Notes: generated by a model from the letters alone, not told the origin. A stretch of 64,000 nt of DNA from Dermatemys mawii (GCA_007922305.1 ML677326.1:59724870-59788869); one strand, 5' to 3'; counted from the stretch's first letter, positions 24,395 through 38,565 are shown. Translations and numbers: made by a program.

Positions 24395-25845
24395 AACACA
24401 GTCTAAGATTGTGTGATAAACCCACATTTAAGTACTTGAACTTCAGTAAAGCATTTGACATGGTACCATGTGGGAAATTATTAGTTAAATTAGGAAAGAA
24501 GGGGATCAGTACATACATTATAAGGTGGGTAAGGAACTGGCTAAAGAAGGGAAAGCAACAAGTTGTGCTAAAAAATGAATTATTGAATTAGACGGAGATT
24601 GCTAGTGGACCTCCTCGAGGATCAATATTTGAGACCAACCATATTCAGTATTATTGTTCGTTACCTTGACACAAACAGGAGTGTGCTAATAAAATTTGCT
24701 GCTAATACAAAGTTGTGAAGCATTGTCAGTACAGAGGAAGATCAGAATATTATACAGGAAGAGCTGGATGACCTTGAAGACTCCCATGACAGAAATGGGA
24801 TGAAATTCAATAGTATAAAGTGCAAGGTCAAACACTTAGGATCTAATAATAAGAGTTTCTACTACAAGTTGGGTCTTGTTAGTTGGCAGCATGAGAGGAA
24901 GAGAGAGATTTGGTTGTGTGGGTTGATCCCAGGATGACTGTGACCCACCAATGTGAATCATCTGTGAAAAAGGCAAATGCGCTGTATCAGGTGAGTCACT
25001 TCCAGCAGAGAGCAGCATTAATGCCATTGAACAAAGCACTAGTAAGATTTAATTTGCAGTACCATGTACAGTTTCATCACCTGTGTTCAAGAAAGGTGAA
25101 TTCAAAATGAAACAGGTGAAGATAACTTATTAGATGATTAGGGGAATGGAAGGTCTGTCTTATGGAGCAGACTAGAAGAGCTTGGCTTGTTTAGTCTAGC
25201 AAAAAGGCATCTGAAAGAGGATATAATTGCTCTTTATAAATACATCAGTTGGGTAAATAGCAAAGAGGGTGAAGAGCTATTAAAATTCAAGGAGAATGCT
25301 GGCATAAGCAAAAGTAGGTATAAACTAGCCATGATAAAATTCAGGCTGACAATTAGAAGGATGAGGTTCTGGAACAGCCTCCGAATGGGAGTAGTGAGGG
25401 AAAACAATTTATTCAGTTTTAAGTTTTGAGTATGATTGTATGATGGGATTATTTGTTGTGGTAAGCGGGGACAAGCCTCAAAAGTGCTGGAGTTCACTTT
25501 TGGTTTATGTCATGTGCCCTAAAAGGTCATCCTTTGGGGTTTCATTTAGCCATCGCCAGTGGTCAGGAATGGATCTTCTCTCCCATTCCCCCCATCCCCA
25601 TGTATTCTGTTGGGTTTCTTTTAATCTCCTTCCTATAAAGAATGAGGGATGGTCACAGCTGGAGATGGTACATAGAATGGGGGGGCCAGGGCTCTGAAGT
25701 GGCACTGAAAATTCTCTCTCTTAGGTGCTTGGCTGGCTGGTTCTTGCTCATGTGCTCAGAGGTTAACTGATCATTATATGTGGGGTCTGGAATTAATTTC
25801 CTAGGTCAGATTGGCACTTACCTTGGGGGATTTTCAGTACAGTTA
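24395..25845 (+). mobile_element. CR1 LINE, 3' half with L3-type tail
   Basis: The frame at about 24424-24591 reads YLNFSKAFDMVPCGKLL and GISTYIIRWVRNWLK, typical CR1 reverse transcriptase. After a frameshift follow a degenerate GPPRGS block, a DDLED block and GMKFNSIKCKVKHLG. Further on are the LFSLAKRHLKEDIIALYKYI-type segment (25187-25250) and a non-coding tail with AACTGATCATTATATGTGGG and AGGTCAGATTGGCA near 25765-25815. It is multiply frameshifted, hence dead. Same strand as MARCHF1. Confidence 0.85.
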
Positions 25846-26753
25846 TGTCTGAGTCATGGGCCAAATTGTCAGTTGATGCAAACTTGATAGTCCCATTGAA
25901 ATCAAAGGCCATATGCCAATTTGTACCAGTTTGCCTATCCCAGTGTCTTCCAGGCTTCAGACACTATAAAATTAAACTTAGATTTCTCATTTTGGTCATT
26001 CATATTGAAGTAACCTTTATTTTTAGAAAAGTTCTAATATATGCTTTGAAGTGCTGTCAATGCTCAGAGCCTTTGAAAATGAGGCTACTTCCCCTAAACA
26101 TGGCTTTGGAAACCTAGAGGTGATTAAGTTTGAAATACTAGGCCTCTCTTTCTGGTGTGCATTATATCTGTTTAAGTTTATAAGGGTAATTTTGTTTCAC
26201 TTGATGATTCTCCACTCAGCATCTCTACTGTGTATCCCTCAGTTTCCCATTTAAGAACTCACCTTGTTTATCATGTGGATGATTAAAAAGAGAGCATTAA
26301 CCTGTTTTAGTGTTCCTTATTGAAGTCTATCAGGTTATTGCTCCACCCTTGAGAAAATCAATTCTCCTTTAAAAAGGATAGAATCTTGGTAAAGTAGCAG
26401 CTACAGTTCAGAGATACTCAATCCAATATTTGAATCATGAAGCATAGTAAAAAACATAAACTGAATCAACATATTACAATAATCCATATGGAATGGATGA
26501 AAGCATTAAATTAAAATGTGCATAACACAGATACATCTTCAAATGGAGATTTTCCCCAAAGCCTCTCATTATGATTTATATTTCAAATTACTTTTCATAT
26601 TTAAATCTTGCTGTCTAGTTAAAGATTTTTGGTCTCTGATGAGATATTTTCCCTTAATGTATTATCCCAACTGATTATTCTGTAGTGTCAAATATGACTT
26701 TCTTTCTCTCCTGGTTTTGATTTAACTTTGGAAACTTTTTAAATAACCATTTA

Positions 26754-27466
26754 CAGTAAAATCTGTGTTATCCGGCACTTTACCAACCAGAAAACTCTCT
26801 AAACCAGGATTTCTGATCTTCATTGAAAGCCCTGTTTATAGTCCGGTTAGCACGGGGCCAGCAGGCTCCCTACCTGTCTCTGCATGGCACCCCGGAAGCA
26901 GCGACATGTTCCGGTTTCTTTTAGGCAGAGGAAAGTCCATGAGCAGTTCAGCATGAGGGAAGGTTGACGGGGGGAGGCTCTGGGATGGAGTTTGGGTGCA
27001 GGAGAGGTTCATGGCAGGAGGTTGGGGTGCAGGGTGCTGGATCTGCGCAACGCTCATCAGGGTAGTTCCCGGCAAGTAGTAACATGTCTCTGCTGCTCCT
27101 AAGCAGAGGTGCAGGTAGGTGGCTCTGCCTGCCACCTCTGCCTGCAGGCGCTGCCCCTGCAGCTCCTATTGGACGCAGTTCTCAGCCAATGGGAACTGCA
27201 GAGCCAGTGCTCAGGGTGGGGGGCAGCACACAGAGCTGCCTGCCACGCCTCCATCTAGGAGCAGCAGAGACAGGTCATCGCTTGCGGGGAGCTACCCCAG
27301 GTGATCGCCACCCAGATCTGGCACCTTACATCCCCTTCCATGCCCCAACCCTCTGCCCTGAGTCCCCTCCCACACCCAAACTCCCTCCAAAAAACTGGAA
27401 TATTTTACTTATTGGCACCCCCCCCCCCCCATTCCCTGAACATTTCAGATAACAAAGCTTTTACTG
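26754..27466. mobile_element. Tigger-like (Tc1/mariner superfamily) element
   Basis: It begins CAGTAAAATCTGTGTTATC and ends GATAACAAAGCTTTTACTG, inverted over about 19 bp with three or four mismatches, and is flanked by TA on both sides (26752-26753 and 27467-27468). The 713-bp interior is GC-rich and contains no transposase motif I can read, so it is non-autonomous. Confidence 0.8.
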
Positions 27467-30400
27467 TATTTAGGAAGTATGAGCAATTTCACAAATCATT
27501 ATCATGTAATTACCATTAGCAATTAAAAATGAATTGATCAACTTTGTTTATGCAACAATTCAGGTACCATTTTATTTCTATTTGGAAAGGTTACAGGATG
27601 AGCCTCCTTACAAAACGTAGGGCATGTTTCTGGGTTTTCCTAAATGGAATGACAATTCTGTCATTACTCATATTAACAAATTAAATGCAGTTTAGAACTA
27701 TTAATATTCAAACAAATGTGATCTTTTTTGTTTATCCATTAGCGATTGTGGATGGAGCTCTTCCAGGCATTCACTAGTTTTGCATCTTGTGTTTGTTTAT
27801 ACATTGATATTATATATCAAATCAAGTATTTCTACTAGACAGTTCTTCTTGGGCTATTGATTTTCATATATCAGTGGACTCCATGGGAATACCTTAGGTA
27901 GCCCACTGACACCCATACTGGGACGGAAGGAAGATAAGGTCTCTCCGCACATGATAACATCAGCACATAATAAGAATAATAAAATATATAGAAGAAATCA
28001 ACTCATTCGAATGGGTTAGTTCATATTCAAGACTCTCCAAAGGAAGAATTTAAAGTCACTGCTGTCCTCCAGTGAACCAGTGAGGTAGATTAGTGACTCA
28101 GTGGTTGAGGCAGGTTAGTGGAGAATTAAGTTATTCAACACAGAGGTTCACTATTGGGTCAAAAGCAGATATTCCATTTTAATGCAATAGGTAACAAATT
28201 ATTTACCTTTGTTTGCAGCAGGGCTGCTTGGGTCCTAGGGAAGGGACTGGCAACTGATTAAGATCTACTTAGTATTGCTCTCTATAAGAGGCAAGAATAA
28301 AAAGCCATAATTACAGTCAGAAATGAGCACCCTCAAAATATCTTAAGGCAAAATTCTATAACAGATTTTATATACAGTATGTTGTGTTTGCTAATACTAA
28401 CAATCCAGTCTCTCTCACCAAGTCTATTCCATGAACGCTTACAGAAAGATTCTCACGCTACTTGTGTTATTTCACCTTCATGGGTACAACAGTTTTGCTC
28501 CATTTGGCAAAATTTTCAGTCTCACCTTACCCCATTGACTCTATAGAGGCAGGTAACAGTGCAGAATCTAGCATATCAAAGTGACATTAAAACTATGCTC
28601 CAAATCTTTGTATTCTGTATAATACATTCTTCTCATATGGTTTCAAACTGGCCCTTTACATGAGGCACAGAATTAGAAGAGAATGACTTAGGTTTCATTA
28701 GCAAAAATGTTTTCTTTGTGATGGAGCCTGGAAATTGTGTGGTCAGTACAAAGCCAGAGAAATAGTAACCTTTAGGAAGTGCATCCATCTGATAATAGAA
28801 ATAGCATTTTACTGGAGGGATTAGTTCAAGGCTTGATGATTTGAGGACAAATCTTCTTTATTGGGTGATATAATAATTGAAAATGAAGGCAAAATATGCA
28901 GAGAGATGTTGATTTCTTTTTGTTTAAAAGATAGCTTCACTTTGATCATTCCTATTTATGCTCATTATTTAAGAACATGCCATGTGGTATTCACTGCTGA
29001 AAGTGATATTCCCTGCAGAGAGAGCTGTGTGAGCTCCTGCTGTGAAATCAAGCTAGTCCATTACAAAACATTCCTCCCAACAGAAAAGATTCTCTCAGAA
29101 CGTGAATTGACCTGCAGTATCTCCTAGGAAAAAAGGAAACTTTTGAGCAGTCGCTGCTGTATCCCTTGCTGTTTTCTTCCTATTACTCTGAGTTGGGATG
29201 TAGAAACCAGCCTTTTCATTATCTTTATAACAAGGTCCATGATAAGAAGTGAGAGCTAATATTGTGTGGGTCCGGTAACACTGACTTGCTGTGGGATCCA
29301 TTTTCTTTTAACCTAATTTGGTGGATACGTTTCAATCCTTGACATAGCAGAAGGTCCTGCATTTTCCTTTGATTTCTGGTGCAGCTACACAGTGTTGTCA
29401 AGGCAACCAGCATCAGTGTTTTCTTTCCTACAGTAAACTAAGACTCAAACATTGCAAGCCTTAAATCACACTCATTTCTTGTAATATGGGAGGTCAAATA
29501 CTTCACCAGTATGCACAAAGGCACAAAGCTATTACTTTTTTATTGGCTATCATGTCATTATAGTGAACAACTTTGTGCACAAAGGAGAATGTGTATATTA
29601 AAGCTTTTAAAGTTAAAATAATTCTATAGCATTTATGTCAGGTTGTGATGCCTCAAGGGTAAAGGGACTGTTTTGTACAGACAGTTGTACTTCTAATGTT
29701 TTAGCAATTACAGTTGAGCTCTACTACTAATTTGTATGTAAACAGATCACACATACTTATTCTTGAGGTGCAACCTTCTCATGACTGGTGCCACAACAAA
29801 AACAATAGGTCATAAATATTTCACAGTGGAAAGTCTGGGCTAACCACCTATCCCAATATTTCTTTTTGTTTTATTCAGTGGAATACTGCTCCTGTCCCAG
29901 TTTACAGTGCCTTACACCAGCTGAGAATCTGACCCCCCCGCAACCTTTCATGACCCAGAAACATCCCCAAGGTATCTTCTTCATGCTAGCAAAATGTATG
30001 AAGAACATTGTACTGTGGCACCCCTGTGCAGCAGCCTTCCTGAAGAGAATACAAGATGGTTTTTACTGTTTCTAATGTTTTTTTGTTGTTCATGGTGATT
30101 TGGGCTCTAATTTAAAGATATAAACAACCAAAGCGTTGGTTATCATAATATAAAGCTTCTTAAAAATCAGCTACTAAAAGCCATTTCCTCTTTTACTCAT
30201 CAGCCATTCCCAAGTTCTGTATTTCCCCTGTTATGGCTGATCTCAATAATGCTCATGGAATTGTAAGGAATTCAGGACATTGTTCAGCTTTTGATGTTTG
30301 TAATGTCATCCACTGCTGCATAGAAACCTGAACCTAACTAGGTAAAATGCCTTTTGTACATTCCAAACTCTCATTGTGTGACACAGTTAACAAACACTTA

Positions 30401-32049
30401 GGGGCTGAGAGTAAGCCTAGAGTCCTAGCTGTGCTCCCCACAGAAATGCAGCATTTCATCAGGAGCTGAGATTATTACAATTCTGCTCTACTCAGTTGTG
30501 TGGCCTGTGGAACTCAGAATGAGTCTAGACCTTTTATCCCCATTCTTTTTGGTGGAGAGTCCAGTCAAGCATTTCCTAATTAAACATGGGTCTTTAGAAT
30601 TTACTGAGCCATATTAGAAAATTTAAAATCATAAGAAGCAGCAAACATCATTTTTTCAATTCTCAGCCCCAATGTTGACCTAAAACAAATCTGAAGCTGT
30701 TAGTTGTTATTTGACTTTTAGATAGTTCCAAAAATCCTTGAAACATTCAGTTTTTAGGGCTTGATTTTGAAGCTGATGGGAATTTTGCCATTGGCTTTAA
30801 TGGGAGAGGGCTTTTGGCTACCCTAATATTGATTAATAATGTAATAAATGACTAAATTAATCAAATGAAAATATCCAAACTTTACCAAGATTATTTAAAC
30901 TAAACTTGCATATCATGTGAGTAGTGCTGAATGGAGACACTCCTTAGCTAAGAAGCAGATTATATAGAGAGTCTGCCTGGATCTGCTTTGCTTGTTATTA
31001 GTGGAATAAATGTAACTATTTCATTTATAATATATATTATGGCTCTTCTCTTGTAATCAACTGCTATATTCATAGCATTGGGTCTAAATTATGTTAAATT
31101 AGGAAAAATAATATATTTAATTTTCTGTATTTTACAATTTTCAGTATTGAACTCCTTTTTCTTTTAAGTTTAAAAACACAGTCTTTCACCTACAAGGACA
31201 TAAAATTTTCTACATGTACCTCACTCCCCTGCCACATGATGTTCAGAAGTTGGCTATGTGAAAAGTAAAAGCACAATATTAGGTCTTTGCCAGAGGACTT
31301 CAAGAACATAAAGCTTACCTCAACTCTTCCTCTGTGTGTTATGGCTGTACTTTTGTGAAGGACTCAATTGTGTACTTCTGTGAAGGATTCTCTTGGATTA
31401 CTCAGCACCGATTGGTCCCACTAAGCTGTTTTTGTTTCTTTGGATCAGAGAATCATTTACATGGAGAAAAGTATAAGAGACAATGAGTTAGGAGGAGTTA
31501 TTTATTGACAAATTGGCACATTTTTTGCAAAGGTCAAATTTAAAGAAAATAAAGCACCTCTCCTCTTTCAATCACTGGGTTGTGGCAAATCATGCATTTG
31601 AATCTGACATATATATTACACTTGTGCTTGAACAGTCAACTGTACTGACCTGATCAACCTGAAATGCATGAGAAAAGTCAGACTGGCAGACCTTTGGCCT
31701 ATAGATCATTCAACCCAAACAACACCTTTCTTATGAACCAGACTGATTTGAGTCAGTGAATATCAAATACTATACTGGGCTCTATTTCCCCACCCAAGTA
31801 ATAGCTTATTCTTCGGGAAGAAAATAATGACCAAATAAAAAATGGCTATTTTCAGGATCCCTTCCACTATTTATTGGGTGAGTAGGAAGAAGCAGAATTG
31901 GCTGAGGGCAATTGGAAATGGCTGGGGGCATTTAGGGGGCAAAATGAAAATAAAAACAGGGATGCAGATGGGGGTTTGGCTGACAACTTTTAGAGGTTCA
32001 TCCAACTCTTATCGAATTATGCCTGAATTAAAGGTTCCCTTGTGCACGT

Positions 32050-32210
32050 TAATGTAGTCCCATTTTATGCAGACCTGCACTGATGTGCACTAGGGAACTT
32101 TTAGCGCATGCCAGCCACGTGAGCCATTTAGTGTGCAACACACTGGTGCACATTAGAATTTACATCCTTGCTGGTGCACCCTAGGGCACCATGTAGACAT
32201 GCCCATAAAA
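32050..32210. mobile_element. Diverged half of a TGTAGACATGCCC-ended MITE
   Basis: Blocks CACTAGGGAACTTTTAGCGC, GTGCAACACACTGGTGCA and GGCACCATGTAGACATGCCC are in the order of a turtle repeat recalled from memory. The left terminus is not clear. Confidence 0.45.
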
Positions 32211-32726
32211 ATATTTGTATGTGGTTTCCTAATATGTGGTTGTGAAATTATGGATAGTGGCACTTCAACATATTTAGAAAGAGGTCTGAAGAATGTATTT
32301 CAGCAAAATGTAAGGCTTATACTGAGGGGAAGAATGATTGGCTACAGCTAAATATATTTTTCAGAATATTTGAGGGTTTTAGCTCTATCTTCCTCCTGAA
32401 TGAGTATTAAAGTTTCTAGTGAAGTTACTTCCCTTTTGTATCAGAATTCTCTAGGAGCTATCTTTGGGATATAGTCTTTCGTTGTTGTCTGTGTATTTAT
32501 CTGAGTATTGTTGCTTCCAATATTCAAAGCTATACGTCTCTCAATCCACATTATGGAACGTACATTGATGTGAAGGGGAGTGATGCACATGGGCTTTAGG
32601 ATTATATTGATGATAGAAAATATAATACCTTCAGGTCAAATTATACCATAAGATCTCTGGCAAGTCTCAAGTAAATGACATATAGTTTTGTCTGTAACAA
32701 ACAAGCGAGCATAGGGAATTTTTTTT

Positions 32727-32742
32727 CTCTCTCTCTCTCTCT
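32727..32742 (+). repeat. (CT)n microsatellite
   Basis: Eight CT units following a T run. Confidence 0.9.
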
Positions 32743-33330
32743 GGAGTGGTTTTACTCTGATGCTAGGGTAAATGGAACAAAGAGGGAGGGAAGTGTAGGA
32801 TTTGGACAGAACAGGACATTTTTAGCACAATACTGTACTAAGTGCAATTCTTTTCCCTTATATTGGCTTAACACAAAGCAAATTCAGGTGAAAATATTTT
32901 CCAGACTTTAGGAGGAATAACTAATATTATACAGTAGCCACTGGAGATCTGGAGCCAACAGGATGATGGCTGGATGCACGAATTTTGACTGGGACTTAGT
33001 AAATAATAGGAAAATACAATTTTTAGTACTTTATTTAAAATGTCAACAATTTTGAATAAATTATCTAATGAATATTATTTGATCAGTTCTAATGTGTCTC
33101 AAGGTGATTCCAGGTCTCATAATTAAAGATTTTGGGAACCAAGTTGTGTCATGAATAGAGAGGGGAAGGTGATCCATGAAAGGTCTCTTGCTAACAAAAC
33201 TATGATAATTTGTTAATAAGTTCCCAAAAGTGCTGTAAGCACCTTATAAAACATAGTGAAGACATAGTCTTTCCCTCAGGGAGCTTTCAGTCTAATTAGA
33301 CAAGACAGAAGAAAAGAGAGACACATATAG

Positions 33331-36300
33331 ATTAATTGAGGTGATGTTTGTGATACTTCACAAGGGTATCCAGAGTTGTGAGGCACCTCGCTATCCCCTG
33401 CCCTTAGTGTAAGGAAGCCTTGTCTGTGCTCACCAGGGGTCAGCTCCCTGACCTTCACCTGCCACAAGCAACACAAGCACTCCACTCTCAGCCTATCCAG
33501 GCTGTTTCTTTACCAATTAGCAAAAGGCACAGTCCAACCCTTGAGCCATCCAAGCATCCCCCTGGAGTTCCCAGCTCCTGATCCACCGGACAGTCCCAGA
33601 ATTCCCAGATCCTCTGTTCTCAAAGGAATAGTATATGGAGTTTGTGGCTTTAGGAGAATGAATAGAGTCCCAGTGTGTGGGAGCTGACTATAGTAGGAAG
33701 CAGCAGGAGGAGGAGGAAGCCATTTAATTATATAATTTGTTTGAGCGTAATGTTAGAGAACAATCTCTGAAAATGTGAGGAATACTGTTCACTAAAAAGA
33801 AATGAAACATTTGAAAGATTTTCATTTTCACTCAAGAAATCAAATGAGGAGACTTTCAAATAATTTTCAATAGATCTAAAGAGAAGTCAGATTTCCAAAA
33901 TCATCGTCAATTATAAGAGATCAAATTGTGATAGCTATAAAAGAAAAAGACTGTTAGAAGAGCCTGATCTAAATCTGGGGAAAAAAATGAGAATTTGCCA
34001 AACTGCTGAACTTAATCAACAATGACTGCATATTTCAGAAAGAAAACAAACTGATGTGAATACAGACTTAATAAGAAAAAGTAAGGAACTAGTCTAGGGA
34101 GGAAAACAGAGTGAAAGCATTATAGTTTAAAATATATTGGCATATGAAAGAATGTTCTAGTTCTGGAAGGAGGCACTAACCTAGACAATGTCCAACGTAC
34201 GGTCAAATCTGCCATATCTGCAAGAAATAGAATGATGTTGCAAAAGTTTGCAAACAGAGAAGTCTGGAAACACTTAGAAATATACATTTAGTTCAAATTT
34301 CAAAAGTCTCAAAGGGAATACCGAATAAGTAATACAGAGCTTCAATTGTACTTCTATGATTTAAAATTAGAATATCATCTTTCTAGAGCTTATGAAGTAA
34401 TCAAAGTAATTGAAGATGATGATATATTTTAAATACATTTTCCTGTAACAGAGAGCTTAGCAACAGATTACCTAGGCATTTTCAAGACTATAAGGAAAGG
34501 ATTAACTATAAATATCAGTCAAGTTTGTATCAAATGAGTTATGATAGAGGATCACATCAACTACCTTGTTTGAAATCACATGTACACTAATGTAGAAATT
34601 GGGCTCAGAAATCATAATCTTATGATGCCACAACTAATAATGGTCAAGTATGTAGATTAAATTGAAGATATTTGCATTAGTTACTGCAAGACCAGACTCA
34701 GCTGAAAGAAGAAATTATATAGTACAGCAATCTGTCTTGAAGCACGTCACTTCTGGGTGACTTGCCTTTATCTTCAAGGCTTTAAAATAAAATAATTTCC
34801 TATAGAGAGACACACACACACGCACACACACACACACACACACAGCTCCTTATGTATTATTTGCACACACACTTCACAAAGACTACAATGACAAGTGTGA
34901 TACAGGTTTTCAGTAGAGATCTTACATAACACTCTTTGGGGGAACCAGTATGTAAATACCAGACCCAGTGCATCCCTGTAACCCTAAATGCACTCTTCTG
35001 CCAGCTAGCATCAAGAGGTCCTTGGCTCACAACGTTAAACATTATCTTGTTAGTTTCGTACCCTCTTTCCCCCTCATTCCTCTTGTCAGTGCAAGTAGCT
35101 CATCCCACCTCCTTTCCCATTGCCCCTCCATGCTAAATATGCCTTTGTTCCATGGTGTCTGCATCATTATAGATTTAAGACCAATACTAACATAAATATA
35201 ATCAGCTGTTCAGATGGTGCCCATATTACTTGATGTTGAGAGGCAGATAGATTTCTTGCCAAGGAGTGGAAAGGCATGCACGGGTATGGTTCTGGGGGGC
35301 AAAGGAAGAGGTCCTCATGGCTGGTCCTGTCTCTGAGAGTGGCTTTCACAACATGTTCAGCCTTAATGGTGTACCACAGCCAAAAAACTAGGTATGTCCT
35401 ATACCAAGATATAATACATGCCATTAGATATACCACTAACATTCTGCTAACAGAGTACATGCCATAAAATGCAGCAGTCCCTATTGCTTTGATTGAGAAG
35501 CAAAAACCTTGGAATAACTGTTGTGAGCCTGACTTTCCAGCACTAATGTAACTGTGACTTGTGTAGTTTTAGCCTCAGTTAGGACGACCTACTATACAAA
35601 TTTAGGTTATTCCATTTGATAGCTGGAGCAAGACATCTTACCTAAAGATATATACTCTAGTGACATCTTGTAGGAGCGCTTCCCACAAAGATGTGCAGTA
35701 ATTTCTTTATGGCAGAGTGGACCGGGAAAGGAATTGGCTGGTTGGGGAAGAGCCAGAGATGCGAGCAACAAATCCATGGAATATACAGAAGGATTGCCCA
35801 AAAGTCTGGTTTAGCAAAAGTGGGCGGTAGCAGCAGCTCTTAAATGACTGTTCTTGGCAGAGGGTCGGGGCTAGATTTCATCCCCCTTCATTCCTGGGTG
35901 GGTTATCCACATATAGCCTGTCCTCTCTTTGTGTGAATGGTGGATTGCTCTGCAGCTAGAGCGCATCCTTTCTGGATTTTGTAATGAGATAGGCATGGCC
36001 ATCTTCTAGTTGTTTGTCAGAAAAAATCATTCCCTACTGATTTGGAGGAAAGCCTTATCCATCTTCGATTTCATCCAAGCTATTTTCTGTGGTCTCATTG
36101 AGCTCCCCTTGATAGTGGTAGCTTCAGTACTGGCCTGTAGTGCAGCACAGTCCCTGTTCTGACTGTCTTTTGGATTGCATTAGCACTAAGCAGCCATAAC
36201 TGGAGAAGCATTGTGCTAGGCATGTACAAACCATAGTGAGAGACTCTATTCCCCAGATTTTTTTGCAGTCTAAATGGACAAGACGAAGAGTCAGAAGGGA

Positions 36301-36344
36301 AACTGATTCACAGAAAGGTGAAGTGACTTGCACAAGGTCACATG
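33331..36344 (+). other. Unique intron
   Basis: No exon or transposon recognised. Contains the CA microsatellite at 34810-34844. Confidence 0.55.
34810..34844 (+). repeat. (CA)n microsatellite
   Basis: About 17 CA units with one CG interruption. Likely length-polymorphic. Confidence 0.95.
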
Positions 36345-37165
36345 GGGCTAGATTCACAAAGGAACTTGGGCATGGCAATGCTGAGTGTCGCCCTGTTTTA
36401 CTTTTACATGCCTAGAAATAAATACCTGGGTTAGGCACCTAACTTCTTATACAGTACAGGGCAGACATAGGCCCCTTACAGTGGGATTCACGAAAGTCAC
36501 CACACTAGGCAGCTCCTCCCCTCAGGTAGTCAATGGAAGACATTAAGCCAAGCAGTATATGCTCAAACCTGCCCCTCTCTTGGAGATAGATGCCTATACA
36601 ATTATTTGGAGCAGAGGGACTGTAGGTCCTTGATTTTCTAAGCAAGTCCTGTAAACACCAGCTATAGTCTTTTGCTCTCTTTTGCTCTTTTTCCTTTTGC
36701 ACCTCCCCAGTGATTCTCTAATGATTTATCCAAAGTGGAACAGCTTCAACAGAAGAGTCTGAGGAAGCCCCACATCAGAAGATTGCATAGGCCAGTGGTC
36801 AGGGCCCTCACATAAGAAGTGGTAGATCCCACTTCAAATCTCTTCTCCCTTTCAGGTGGAGTGAGACTTGACCTGGAGATCTTCCTACATTCCAGGTGAG
36901 TATCATAACCACTGGGCTATTTTTTGTATAAACTCACTTATCAGAGGCTGATCCAGTAGGCAAGGACTGAGTTAAGTGGCCAAACACCTCTCTTCCCCCC
37001 AGTCATGAATCACGCAGGGGCTTAGGCATCTGGACACTTGGTGTAAGGCTGCAGTGCACACACTCTGAGGCAGAAACATAGGCACCTAAGGGAAATTTTA
37101 CTGCAATAAATGTAGGCTCTGAGTGATTTTATGTACCGAAAGGAGTTTTGTGAATCCCAGTGGGA
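36345..37165. mobile_element. Inverted-repeat element with CTAGATTCACAAAGG end, interrupted
   Basis: GGGGCTAGATTCACAAAGGA at the left and TTTTGTGAATCCCAG near 37146-37160 at the right are inverted relatives. Internal repeats of the GGGATTCACGAAAGTCAC type occur at about 36481. A separate fold-back element lies within it at 36787-36920. Family not recognised with certainty. Confidence 0.45.
36787..36920. mobile_element. Fold-back element with two tRNA-like arms
   Basis: The left arm reads TAGGCCAGTGGTCAGGGCCC then CCCACTTCAAATCTC. The right arm is its inverted relative, ending GAGTATCATAACCACTGGGC. Each arm has the spacing of a tRNA-derived promoter (A-box-like TGGTCAGGGCC, B-box-like TTCAAATC) pointing inward, head to head. 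No tRNA gene is intended; the structure is a repeat. Confidence 0.6.
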
Positions 37166-37552
37166 CCTGATTCTGGGATATAGGCATCTAAAGTGGAAGG
37201 AGAGTGCCTCAGGCCTTGTGACTCTAGCCCTTAGGAGCTCAGTGGCAGAGCTAAAACCAGAACCTAGGTCTCCAGTGCCCTGTCCACTGCAATGATCATA
37301 CAATGTCAGAGAGAACAAAAACTGTATTAACTGCTCTTTCAACATATGAAGAGGATCCTTAAAGGCTTTTTAGGGAGGAAGATTTATGCATTGTAGAAGG
37401 CTGTAAATATTGCTTTCTAAATAAACAATCATAATGTGACATGAGCGTATCCACAGTAGATGAGGAGGTGATGATGATTTTGGTTAGGAAGGAGGCCCTG
37501 GTATGGGTAGAGGATTCTATGATTATCCACCATTGGGTTTCTTGGACTTTCC

Positions 37553-37648
37553 TCTGAAGCATCTGCTGCTGGCCATTCTGAAACAGGATACCTGGCTGGA
37601 TGGACCACTTGTTTGACCTAGTATGGCTGTTCTTATGTTAATGTTCTA
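37553..37648 (+). mobile_element. CR1/L3-type 3' tail
   Basis: CTTTCCTCTGAAGCATCTGC, AACAGGATACCTGGCTGGAT and GACCTAGTATGGCTGTTCTT in this order form the terminal part of CR1/L3-type LINEs of sauropsids. The body is absent, so it is a 5'-truncated copy. Confidence 0.7.
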
Positions 37649-38084
37649 CATTCCTGCTTTTAGGTCTGCGCTGGAATGATTAGGATGTAGGTACTGGGGT
37701 GAGGATAGTTACTGAATTATGATTATTCTTGATGATACAGATAACAGAAACAGCTACTTCATTTTGCATTTTAGAGATGATCTGCTCCAGTTACTTAATA
37801 TCCCTACTTTGCACATTTTAAGGGCCTGCTAATCGATGGTGTACAAAATTACAAATTCAGAAGCTTACCAAGTGGTGTGCACTGATTGTACCAACCAAGT
37901 ACAACTCTTTCAATTCACTGTCATTTTTAAAGAGAAATGTATTGCTCTTTATTTTGAAAAGGCTGCATTATGAATTCTGTGCAGATAAAATCTCATTACT
38001 AACGTATTTAGGAAAGTGAGGTATTTTAATAACATAGTTTTTCAATAAGCTATGCCACCATTACTGCAGAAGCTGTAGAATCTT

Positions 38085-38565
38085 AGGGCTTTTCTACCAG
38101 CAGAGTTGCACCAATTTAATGTGTGTGATTTTTAACATTTCTTTAGTTAAACAGACGCAAGTCTGTGTAGACATTGATTTCAGTTTAAGCCAGTATATTT
38201 TAGGTTACATAGATGAGGAACAGTGAAAAAGAAGTCACTCTTTAACTGAAATGAGTGCCTACAAAGGTGTTTGTACCAGTTTAACTAAACCAGCTTAATT
38301 AAGGATACGTCTACACTGCCCACATTACAGCATGGTTTTATCGGAGGGGAGAGCTCTCCCACTGATTTAAAAAAAACCCAACCACCCCAAATGAGCAGTG
38401 GTAGCTTTATGTACTCCTGGCAATAAAGCACTGTCCATACCGGTGCTTTTCAGTGCTCAAACTTTTGTCGCTCAGGGGAGTGTTTCTTCACACCTCAAAT
38501 GACTGAAGTTCTAGCACTGAAAGTGGCAGTGTAGACATAGTCTAGGTGGTGAAAATCTGTGTGTA
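38085..38565. mobile_element. Cluster of TGTCTACACT-ended MITE pieces
   Basis: At least two diverged elements lie side by side. One is at about 38094-38310 with AGTTGCACCAATTTAAT and ACCAGTTTAACTAAACCAGC as inverted parts. The other is at about 38305-38545 between ACGTCTACACTGCCC and GGCAGTGTAGACATAG, a clean inverted end pair, with an internal GAGAGCTCTCCCAC block. Confidence 0.65.

Larger units (their letters stand above)
27467..33230 (+). other. Unique intron
   Basis: AT-rich with no coding signal. Includes a small two-unit tandem repeat (TGTACTTTTGTGAAGGACTC at 31346 and TGTACTTCTGTGAAGGATTC at 31371, period 25) and a MITE end ACCATGTAGACATGCCC at about 32190-32207, part of a diverged element from about 32050. 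Confidence 0.55.

Noticed and set aside
36787..36920. tRNA gene
   Set aside because: Arms are only tRNA-like and inverted. No full cloverleaf with anticodon stem can be drawn.
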